Shown piece by piece: positions 7,124 to 12,080 of a DNA stretch of 12,080 nt. Each line of letters starts with the position of its first letter. Position 1 is the stretch's first letter. The position numbers and the translations under genes are program-made. A model generated the notes under the pieces. The model was not told the DNA's origin. It worked only from the letters and a program-made list of their open reading frames with translations, and made no database searches. The stretch is from Zoogloeaceae bacterium (GTDB taxonomy: Bacteria; Pseudomonadota; Gammaproteobacteria; Burkholderiales; Rhodocyclaceae), in assembly GCA_031267345.1 (NCBI GenBank), contig JAIRZG010000096.1:1-12080 (forward strand), in the 5' to 3' direction.

Positions 7124-7587
7124 ACGTGGGGAGCGCGATGAACTATTTGCCGATAGAGGAATACCTGCCGCACCGGGGGCGCATGGTGCTGCTGGATACG
7201 GTGCTGGAAGCAAAAGCCGGACGTATTCGCTGCGCCGTGACCATTCGTCCGGACAGTCCTTTTTGCCGTGATGGCGGCGTACCCGCCCATGTGGGCGTCG
7301 AATACATGGCGCAGGCCATTGGCGCGCTGGTCGGCTGGCAGTCGCGTTGCGCGGGCGAACCCGTCAAAATCGGCTTTCTGGTGTCGGCGCGTAAATTCGT
7401 CAGTCGACGGGCGGCGTTTCCGGTGGGCGCAAAATTGCAGGTGGAAGCGCGGGAAAGCTGGCGCGACGCCGAAGGTCTCGGCGTCATGGACTGCGTGATT
7501 TATCATCCCGTCGAGACCATCGCCGCCGAAGCGACCTTGATGGTCTTTCAACCCAAAGATTTGCAAACCTATGTGACGACAACATGA
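7120..7587 (+). CDS. apeP: Hotdog-fold 3-hydroxyacyl-ACP dehydratase (ApeP-like)
   Basis: A 155-residue small hotdog protein. LPHRGRMVLLD (about 16-26) is the conserved N-terminal strand/loop, and GGVPAHVGVEYMAQAIGALV (52-71) is the central helix carrying Glu61, which corresponds to the acidic residue of FabA/FabZ-type dehydratases. It would remove water from the 3-hydroxyacyl-ACP formed by the neighbouring reductase. The His expected about 14 residues before the acidic residue in FabZ is not present (Pro47, Ser46). In the E. coli pathway ApeP acts as a heterodimer with ApeI, so catalysis may depend on a partner encoded elsewhere. ATG 7120 overlaps the upstream stop (ATGA). ATG 7138, four bases after GGGGAG, is a credible alternative that would shorten the protein by six residues. 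The gene overlaps the next one by 4 bp. Confidence 0.82.
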   Translation: MNVGSAMNYLPIEEYLPHRGRMVLLDTVLEAKAGRIRCAVTIRPDSPFCRDGGVPAHVGVEYMAQAIGALVGWQSRCAGEPVKIGFLVSARKFVSRRAAFPVGAKLQVEARESWRDAEGLGVMDCVIYHPVETIAAEATLMVFQPKDLQTYVTTT

Positions 7588-8318
7588 TCGGCGCTCCTTC
7601 CTCTCCCCGCAGCGTACTGATTACCGGCGCGTCGCAAGGCATCGGCGCGGCGATTGCCCGTCGCGTGGCGGCGGACGGCTTTTTGCCGGTGCTGCATTGC
7701 CGCAGCCAGCGCGAAAAAACCGATGCGCTGGCGGCTGAACTGTCACCCTCTGCCCGCGTGTTGCAATTCGATGTCGCCGACCGTAGCGCGGCGCAGGCAA
7801 CACTGCTCGCCGACATTGAAGCGCATGGCGTGTATTACGGCGTGGTGCTGAATGCGGGCAATCACGCCGACGCGGCGTTTCCCGCCATGAGCGACAGCGA
7901 ATGGGACCGTGTGCTCGCCGTCAATCTGGACGGTTTTTACAACGTCCTGCGCCCGCTGGTCATGCCGATGGCGCAGGCGCGGCGGGCGGGACGCATCGTC
8001 ACGATGGCTTCGATCTCCGGACAGGCGGGCAATCGCGGTCAGGTCAATTACAGCGCCGCCAAGGCAGGCATTATCGGCGCGACCAAGGCGCTGGCGCTGG
8101 AACTCGCCAAACGGCGCATCACGGTGAATTGCGTCGCTCCCGGCCTGATCGAAACCGCGATGGTCGAGGCGGAAGTGAGCGAGCGCGCCTTGCCCCTGAT
8201 TCCCGCCGGACGCGCCGGAAAACCGGAAGAAGTCGCCGCCGTGGTTGGCTTCCTGCTCTCCGACGACGCCGCCTACATCACGCGACAGGTGATCGCGGTC
8301 AATGGGGGGATGCTGTGA
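7584..8318 (+). CDS. apeQ: 3-oxoacyl-ACP reductase, FabG/SDR family (ApeQ-like)
   Basis: The 244-residue protein is a classical short-chain dehydrogenase/reductase. It has the NADP(H) loop TGASQGIG (14-21), NAG at 90-92, Asn114, and the catalytic Ser143, Tyr156 (NYSAAK) and Lys160. It ends with the FabG-like YITRQVIAVNGGML. It would reduce the 3-oxoacyl-ACP made by the ketosynthase to 3-hydroxyacyl-ACP, the step before dehydration. Its place between the hotdog dehydratase and the second ketosynthase matches ApeQ of the aryl-polyene pathway. A housekeeping FabG is less likely because fabD, acpP and fabF are not adjacent. ATG 7584 overlaps the preceding stop by 4 bp. Confidence 0.88.
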   Translation: MIGAPSSPRSVLITGASQGIGAAIARRVAADGFLPVLHCRSQREKTDALAAELSPSARVLQFDVADRSAAQATLLADIEAHGVYYGVVLNAGNHADAAFPAMSDSEWDRVLAVNLDGFYNVLRPLVMPMAQARRAGRIVTMASISGQAGNRGQVNYSAAKAGIIGATKALALELAKRRITVNCVAPGLIETAMVEAEVSERALPLIPAGRAGKPEEVAAVVGFLLSDDAAYITRQVIAVNGGML

Positions 8319-8355
8319 ATCAGAGGACAAAAGACAGGGAACGGAGGGCGGTCCG

Positions 8356-8370
8356 GCGCGCGCTGCGCGC
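8356..8370. repeat. Short GC hairpin in the apeQ-apeR gap
   Basis: GCGCGC (8356-8361), loop GCT, GCGCGC (8365-8370) lies in the 85-bp gap before the second ketosynthase. No T-run follows, so it is not a normal terminator. It could mildly reduce read-through or protect an mRNA end. The next gene has its own ribosome binding site, AGGAG at 8393-8397. Confidence 0.35.
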
Positions 8371-8403
8371 TGAATCGGATGAATCGCATGACAGGAGCGC
8401 GGC

Positions 8404-9642
8404 ATGAACGCCAGGCGGGTCGTTGTTACCGGCATGGGCGGCATTACGCCGCTGGGTATCCAGTGGGCGGACATTGAGGCGCGTTTGCGTTCCTGCCAGA
8501 ATGCCGTGCGCGTCATGGAGGATTGGCGGCGCATACGCGGGTTAAATACCTGTCTGGGCGCGCCGGCGGTGGATTTTGACGCGCCGCCGGAACGCTATAC
8601 GCGCAAGGTCACGCGCAGCATGGGGCGGGTGGCGATTCTGGCCTGTCGCGCGACGGAATTCGCGCTGGCCGACGCAGGTCTGTTGCATGAACAGGGCTTG
8701 TTGCGCTCCGGGCGGGTGGGCGTTTCTTACGGTTCTTCGGCGGGTGCGATGGAGGCCATCGCCGACTTTGGCCGCATGATCGACACCAACGTGGTCGATG
8801 GCCTGAACGCCAACAGCTATATCCGCATGATGGGGCACACCGCGCCCGTCAATATCGCCGTGTTTTTTGGTTTGCAAGGACGGGTGCATACCACCTCCAG
8901 CGCCTGCACATCGGGTTCCCAAGGCATTGGCTACGCCTATGAAAGCATTTTGCATAACCATGCCGACGTGATGCTCGCGGGTGGAGTGGAAGATCTGGCG
9001 GCCAGCTACGCGGCGGTGTTCGACACCCTCTACGCCACCAGCACCAGAAACGACACGCCGCAGCTTACCCCGCGTCCCTTCGACCGCGACCGCGACGGAC
9101 TGGTGATCGGTGAAGGCGCGGGGACGCTGGTGCTGGAAAAGTATGAACACGCCCAGGCGCGCGGCGCGAAGATGTACGCGGAAGTCGTCGGTTACGGCAC
9201 CAACTGCGACGGCGCGCATGTGACGCAGCCGCGCGCCGGAACCATGGCGACCGCCATGCGCCTGGCGCTGGATGACGCCCATCTGCCGCCGGAAGCCATT
9301 GCCTACGTGAACGCGCATGGCACGGCGACCGACCTGGGCGACATCGCCGAAAGCCACGCCACCCGCGAAGTCTTCGGCTCCCGAATGCCCATCAGCTCGC
9401 TGAAAAGCTATGTCGGGCATACCCTGGGCGCCTCCGGCGCGCTGGAAGCCTGGTTTTCCATCGCCATGCAGCGTTTGAACTGGTTCGCGCCCACGCTCAA
9501 TCTCGAACAGATCGACCCGCGCTGCGCGGAACTCGATTACATCACCGGCACGGGGCGAAATCTGGAATGCGAATACATTATGAGTAATAATTTCGCCTTC
9601 GGCGGCATCAACACCTCGCTGATTTTCCGGCGTTTGCCGTGA
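8404..9642 (+). CDS. apeR: Beta-ketoacyl-ACP synthase (ApeR-like ketosynthase)
   Basis: A 412-residue KAS I/II-type condensing enzyme, with VVVTGMGGITPLG at the N-terminus, Cys168 in SSACTSGSQG, His305 in NAHGTATDLGD, Lys334 in SSLKSYVGHT and His339 in GHTLGASG. The C-terminus, MSNNFAFGGINTSLIF, is complete. All catalytic residues are present. In the aryl-polyene pathway the last gene of the O-P-Q-R block encodes a homodimeric ketosynthase thought to act in early elongation, which fits this position. Unlike the previous junctions it is not overlapped but follows an 85-bp gap, with AGGAG six bases before ATG 8404. It is clearly diverged from the first ketosynthase, so this is not a recent duplication. 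Confidence 0.88.
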   Translation: MNARRVVVTGMGGITPLGIQWADIEARLRSCQNAVRVMEDWRRIRGLNTCLGAPAVDFDAPPERYTRKVTRSMGRVAILACRATEFALADAGLLHEQGLLRSGRVGVSYGSSAGAMEAIADFGRMIDTNVVDGLNANSYIRMMGHTAPVNIAVFFGLQGRVHTTSSACTSGSQGIGYAYESILHNHADVMLAGGVEDLAASYAAVFDTLYATSTRNDTPQLTPRPFDRDRDGLVIGEGAGTLVLEKYEHAQARGAKMYAEVVGYGTNCDGAHVTQPRAGTMATAMRLALDDAHLPPEAIAYVNAHGTATDLGDIAESHATREVFGSRMPISSLKSYVGHTLGASGALEAWFSIAMQRLNWFAPTLNLEQIDPRCAELDYITGTGRNLECEYIMSNNFAFGGINTSLIFRRLP

Positions 9643-9679
9643 TGCTTTCACAAACACTTCCTGCCTGAAAGGAAAACCC

Positions 9680-10168
9680 GTGCCTCCTCATTTTTTCCGT
9701 TTTGCCCTTGGTCTCGTCAGCGTGCTGGCGCTCTCTGCGGCTCATGCCGACGCCATCAAGGATGACGGCGTGTGCACCGACGATATCTATACCAATTGCG
9801 CCTCCGAAGAACGTTCCACGGTTCGGAGCACGAGATTGAAGCCATTCCGCAATGTGACCATCGTCGCCAAAAACATTCCGGACGCCGAAAAGAAAACCCA
9901 TGACGTTCTTGTCATGAGCGCGCAAAGGCTCAAATGGAAAGTTCTCGAAAACAGGCCTTCCGCCCTGCGCCTGCAACTCAATTCCCGCCGATACAGCGCG
10001 GTCATTAATGTCAAAATCAAGGGCGGCAACGTGGATGTCGATTACGTAAGCAGCGTCAACCTGAACTACGAAAAAGACGACAAGGGCAACGAAAACATCC
10101 ATCCAAGCTACCATAAGTGGGTGCAAAAACTGCTCAAAGTCGCCCGCAAGTCAGCGCCGCGCAGCTGA
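9680..10168 (+). CDS. Exported protein of unknown function (paralogue 1)
   Basis: A 162-residue protein with a Sec signal peptide (FALGLVSVLALSAAHA, likely cut after Ala23), so it is periplasmic. GTG 9680 is preceded by AAAGGA at a good distance. A region with two cysteines (Cys32, Cys40) follows, then a domain of about 100 residues. The most distinctive part of that domain is VDVDYVSSVNLNY with a downstream HPSYHKWVQKLLKVAR. The same domain occurs in the gene at 10449: over the last 39 aligned positions about 22 are identical. The pattern (a buried strand, then Y-x-S-x-N-x-x-Y, then P-x-Y-x-K-W) resembles small proteobacterial lipoproteins and periplasmic proteins of unknown function. The gap to the upstream ketosynthase is only 37 bp, so it is probably co-transcribed with the APE operon. 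I do not recognise a named family. Confidence 0.75.
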   Translation: MPPHFFRFALGLVSVLALSAAHADAIKDDGVCTDDIYTNCASEERSTVRSTRLKPFRNVTIVAKNIPDAEKKTHDVLVMSAQRLKWKVLENRPSALRLQLNSRRYSAVINVKIKGGNVDVDYVSSVNLNYEKDDKGNENIHPSYHKWVQKLLKVARKSAPRS

Positions 10169-10174
10169 ACGGGG

Positions 10175-10190
10175 ACGCCAGCGGCGTTTT
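10175..10190 (+). terminator. Weak intrinsic-terminator-like hairpin
   Basis: ACGCC (10175-10179), loop AGC, GGCGT (10183-10187), followed by TTT and G. It sits 6 bp after the stop of the upstream gene, where an operon end is expected. The stem is short and the T-run minimal. Confidence 0.35.
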
Positions 10191-10216
10191 GTCACGCGCC
10201 CGCAAAAAAATTAGCG

Positions 10217-10278
10217 ACAGGCCTTCAGGCCTGTTGGTCTAACGTGTTTTGGCAGGGGTTTCTCTCCCCTCCCAAAAC
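10217..10278. repeat. Two adjacent perfect or near-perfect hairpins
   Basis: The first hairpin is acaggcct (10217-10224) against aggcctgt (10227-10234), a perfect 8-bp palindrome with a two-base centre. The second pairs gttttgg-c-agggg (10246-10258) with cccct-c-ccaaaac (10266-10278): 12 paired bases, one C/C mismatch and a 7-base loop. The second is stable enough to act as a transcript barrier or processing site. Confidence 0.6.
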
Positions 10279-10301
10279 GCTCGCCTGAACCCCTTGCCCT
10301 G

Positions 10302-10397
10302 TAGGGGGTGACGTAGGGGCGACTTGTAGTCGCCCGTGGTTTGCGTAGGGGCGAGTTCGCCCGCGGGCGAGAAGCAAGTCGTCCCTACAGCCCCTAC
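10302..10397. repeat. GTAGGGGCGA-type intergenic repeat cluster with nested hairpins
   Basis: The unit gtaggggcga occurs at 10313 and 10345, with a degenerate copy (gtagggggtgac) starting at 10301 and inverted copies around 10381-10397. The outer arms 10313-10326 and 10375-10388 pair at 13 of 14 positions. Inside them lie two smaller perfect hairpins (gggcgac 10317-10323 with gtcgccc 10329-10335; gggcga 10349-10354 with tcgccc 10357-10362). GTAGGGGCGA repeats of this style are dispersed intergenic elements in many bacterial genomes. Together with the two preceding hairpins they fill most of the 280-bp gap 10169-10448, which holds no gene. Confidence 0.65.
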
Positions 10398-10448
10398 AAG
10401 CCTGGGGTTTCAACCGGAGTTGGTTTTACGATGAAAGGAAACGACCAC

Positions 10449-11030
10449 ATGCCACGTCTGCTTTTTCTCCGCGCCTTCGCGCTTGCCGTGTTCTGCTGCG
10501 CCGCGCCGATTCGCGCGGCGGCGGCGGAAATGCCGTACTTCGCCAACGTGGTGATACTGGCCGCGCCCGACGCAGGCGCCGAGCGGCGGGTGCACGACGC
10601 CATTGTCGAAGCGGCGAACAACCAGGGCTGGAAGATCGCGCAGGATACGCACCGGCTGTTGCGTCTGGAACTCATCGTTCGCAATCAGTACGCAGTCATC
10701 GTCAATATCCACATCAAGATCGACATGGTGGATGTCGAGTATGTGAGCAGCATCAATATGGGGTACAAAAAGGATGCGGAGGGACGTAAGGCCATTTCTC
10801 CGGCCTATGGCAAATGGGTTATCCGACTGCTGAACGCCGCCCGCCAGTACGCCGCGCTGATGTGGCCTGCGCCCGCGCCTGAGCGCATCCAGCCCGCGCA
10901 ACCCGTCGCCCAGACACCGCCTGAACCCCCTGAACAACCGCCCGTTCAACCCGCGCAACCCGATCCTCCCGTAGCGGCATCGCCTTGGTGCGCTTTTGCG
11001 GCGGCGCACCCCTCCTGTCGTAACGAATGA
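10449..11030 (+). CDS. Exported protein of unknown function with proline-rich tail (paralogue 2)
   Basis: A 193-residue protein with a signal peptide (LLFLRAFALAVFCCAAPIRA, cut near Ala26). Residues 33-132 are homologous to the domain of the gene at 9680: VDVEYVSSINMGYKKD and SPAYGKWVIRLLNAARQ match VDVDYVSSVNLNYEKD and HPSYHKWVQKLLKVARK. The C-terminal 60 residues are a low-complexity Pro/Gln/Ala linker (about 140-176), then a short end with two cysteines (Cys181, Cys190). Such a tail could span the periplasm or contact the cell wall; this is inference. ATG 10449 is chosen because AAAGGA (10434-10439) precedes it and the signal peptide then starts cleanly. An in-frame ATG at 10431 and starts further upstream inside the repeat cluster are less likely. 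Confidence 0.72.
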   Translation: MPRLLFLRAFALAVFCCAAPIRAAAAEMPYFANVVILAAPDAGAERRVHDAIVEAANNQGWKIAQDTHRLLRLELIVRNQYAVIVNIHIKIDMVDVEYVSSINMGYKKDAEGRKAISPAYGKWVIRLLNAARQYAALMWPAPAPERIQPAQPVAQTPPEPPEQPPVQPAQPDPPVAASPWCAFAAAHPSCRNE

Positions 11031-11142
11031 CTTGCCGCGCGATGGGAAAAACAGTCCGCCCGGTCAACCGTGTCAAGAAAACCCCGAACAAGTCAAAATT
11101 CGTCATTTTCGCTGGCGCGCTGCTGTCCGGAATATTTTCATG

Positions 11143-11160
11143 CGAAGGCTGCTGCCTTCG
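11143..11160. repeat. Hairpin in the decayed region after paralogue 2
   Basis: CGAAGGC (11143-11149), loop TGCT, GCCTTCG (11154-11160): a perfect 7-bp stem. No T-run follows, so termination is doubtful. Otherwise 11031-11226 shows no credible gene in any frame. Confidence 0.4.
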
Positions 11161-11226
11161 GTGTGCATGGAGGATTGGACGTGAGGGAAGTTGTTTCAAC
11201 CTTGCGACGCGGTAACACGCCGCTGA

Positions 11227-11600
11227 TACACGCTTTACGCCGGAAGCGATGGCGGCGAACTGCACGGCGGCGACATTGACGACCACCTGCTGCCGGAAAC
11301 GGAAGCCAGCGCCGGCTTTGGAGACTGGGTGGATGGCGGCAATGGCATAGACACCCTCTACGGCAGCGCGGCCAGCGATTTCCTGCAAGGCGCGGCGCGG
11401 ACGCTGATGTGATTTACGGCGGGGCGAGGAATGACGTGATTCTGGGCGATGGCGAAATCCGGCAAACCACCCGCATGGGCAGCATTGTGGGCAGCGGTCA
11501 GACGATGTTCTGGCAGGAGAACTACACGCACACCAATTTAATCGGCACCTCCAATGTCAGCGTTCCCTACGCGCAACCGGCTAATTGCATCGTTAGATGA
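11227..11600 (+). pseudogene. Frameshifted remnant of an RTX/hemolysin-type calcium-binding repeat protein
   Basis: Two frames carry adjoining pieces of glycine/aspartate nonapeptide repeats. The first (11227-11409) reads TLYAGSDGGELHGGD, then WVDGGNGIDTLYGSAASDFL, and hits TGA at 11410. The second (about 11400-11600) continues with ADADVIYGGARNDVILGDGE and then leaves the repeats for a non-repetitive tail ending in a stop at 11598-11600. Together they match the GGxGxDxLxx signature of RTX calcium-binding beta-rolls found in type I-secreted proteins. A frameshift lies in the GCGCGGCGCGG run near 11390-11400, and a TGA just before 11227 cuts the 5' side. No start, ribosome binding site or upstream body of the protein remains, and no secretion genes are nearby. 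It is a dead fragment, or a sequencing error would have to be present. Confidence 0.6.
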
Positions 11601-11670
11601 CGCGCCAATGATTGCGAATACAGGGGGTTGTCCTGTGCTCATGGCATAAGTGTAATATTCATGTAACACC

Positions 11671-11698
11671 TTGCACAAATCCGGAAACAATATATGCT
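11671..11698 (+). promoter_or_regulatory. Weak promoter candidate upstream of the terminal membrane-protein genes
   Basis: TTGCAC (11671-11676) and TATGCT (11693-11698), 16 bp apart, lie in the AT-richest stretch of the gap 11601-11749. The -35 matches poorly. The position, about 50 bp before a strong ribosome binding site, is reasonable. Nothing else is seen in this gap. Confidence 0.25.
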
Positions 11699-11738
11699 GC
11701 CGAACTTTCAGGGGCAGGGACAGGAAAAAAGGTTCATG

Positions 11739-11745
11739 AGGAGGT
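11739..11745 (+). promoter_or_regulatory. Near-perfect ribosome binding site
   Basis: AGGAGGT lies four bases before ATG 11750. It is the best Shine-Dalgarno match in the window and shows that translation really starts at 11750. Confidence 0.75.
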
Positions 11746-11749
11746 GCAA

Positions 11750-11857
11750 ATGCTTCATTTTCTTCTTCTTTTCGTGGTCAGCATGATGGCGACCAGCGCA
11801 AGCGCTGCCGGGGACGTTCGGGTTACGGGGCGGGCCATGTCGAGGGCGGTTACATGA
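11750..11857 (+). CDS. Short signal-peptide-like ORF, coupled to or split from the next gene
   Basis: The 35-codon ORF encodes MLHFLLLFVVSMMATSASAA, a good signal peptide, then 15 ordinary residues and a TGA. The TGA overlaps the next ATG (ATGA, 11854-11857). Two readings are possible. It may be the true N-terminus of the downstream membrane protein, separated by a one-base frameshift in the run around 11821-11834; the downstream frame reads GYGAGHVEGGYMNGY just before its ATG. Or it may be a small leader peptide translationally coupled to the next gene. The strong ribosome binding site supports real translation. Confidence 0.5.
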   Translation: MLHFLLLFVVSMMATSASAAGDVRVTGRAMSRAVT

Positions 11858-12080
11858 ACGGCTACATGATTTCCATCGTCGGCATCTTCATGATTTTCCT
11901 CTATTCGTTGCTGATTCTTCTGGTCTTTTACCTGCTGGGGCGTTTGCTGAGGCGCTGGCTTCCGCGCTGGCGCTGGGTGTTGCTGACACTGCTGTCGCCG
12001 CTGGTGTTGGCGCTGCTTTCCCTGCCGTGGCTGGAAGAAGCCTGGATTTCCTGGCACTTCAACAAGGCGTGCGAAGACGC
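11854..12080 (+). CDS. Two-TM membrane protein, 5' part (runs off the window)
   Basis: From ATG 11854 the frame is open to the window end (75 codons). It has two hydrophobic helices, ISIVGIFMIFLYSLLILLVF and, after a basic loop with RRWLPRWRW, VLLTLLSPLVLALLSLPW. The sequence then continues WLEEAWISWHFNKACEDA. The positive loop between the helices argues for an inner-membrane protein with a cytoplasmic loop. It has no ribosome binding site of its own and overlaps the upstream short ORF by 4 bp, so it depends on coupling or is the frameshifted body of that ORF. The family is not recognised. Confidence 0.55.
   Translation, partial: MNGYMISIVGIFMIFLYSLLILLVFYLLGRLLRRWLPRWRWVLLTLLSPLVLALLSLPWLEEAWISWHFNKACED

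Noticed and set aside
8542..9657. Minus-strand open frame of 371 codons opposite the second ketosynthase
   Set aside because: Same reason: it mirrors a complete condensing enzyme and has no domain of its own.
10301..10397. Possible CRISPR array in the GTAGGGGCGA repeats
   Set aside because: Only two good direct copies with unequal spacing, plus inverted copies, and no cas genes. It is a nested hairpin repeat, not repeat-spacer units.
11027..11279. Small overlapping frames of 62-69 codons after paralogue 2
   Set aside because: They overlap each other in several frames and show no signal peptide, motif or supporting ribosome binding site; most likely chance frames in decayed DNA.

Overview
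The window looks like a chromosome segment of a Gram-negative proteobacterium of fairly high GC, probably beta- or gammaproteobacterial. The evidence is a lipobox lipoprotein, periplasmic signal peptides, an Epd-type dehydrogenase, and an aryl-polyene (APE)-type type II fatty-acid/polyketide gene set. No rRNA or tRNA gene is visible, so the placement rests on gene content only.

Layout: (1) 1-438 is IS debris. The 3' end of an IS5-family transposase abuts the 3' remnant of an ISAs1-family transposase, whose element appears to end at an inverted-repeat terminus near 438. (2) 439-1165 is more AT-rich and carries a poorly conserved membrane-protein gene that looks frameshifted or 5'-damaged. (3) 1166-2821 is a complete methyl-accepting chemotaxis receptor. 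(4) 2822-2985 is a gap with two inverted repeats. (5) 2986-4032 is an Epd/GAPDH-family dehydrogenase. (6) 4108-9642 is a co-directional, mostly overlapping operon: FAD-dependent halogenase-like oxidoreductase, DUF3261 lipoprotein, ketosynthase (ApeO-like), hotdog dehydratase (ApeP-like), ketoreductase (ApeQ/FabG-like) and a second ketosynthase (ApeR-like). (7) 9680-11030 holds two paralogous exported proteins separated by about 280 bp packed with hairpins. (8) 11031-11600 is decayed DNA with a frameshifted remnant of an RTX-type calcium-binding repeat protein. (9) 11750-12080 has a 35-codon signal-peptide-like ORF overlapping (ATGA) a two-TM membrane protein that runs off the end.

How the genes work together: the four type II enzymes would do condensation, reduction and dehydration on an ACP-bound chain. 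The lipoprotein and the flavoprotein are typical APE companions. The acyl carrier proteins, starter ligase, chain-length factor, MMPL exporter and transferases expected in a full APE cluster are absent here. They must lie elsewhere, or the locus is a split or reduced cluster. The flavoprotein keeps the WxWxIP signature of flavin-dependent halogenases, which raises the possibility of a halogenated (xanthomonadin-like) pigment. The two paralogous exported proteins just downstream have no function I can name and are the least explained conserved-looking genes here.
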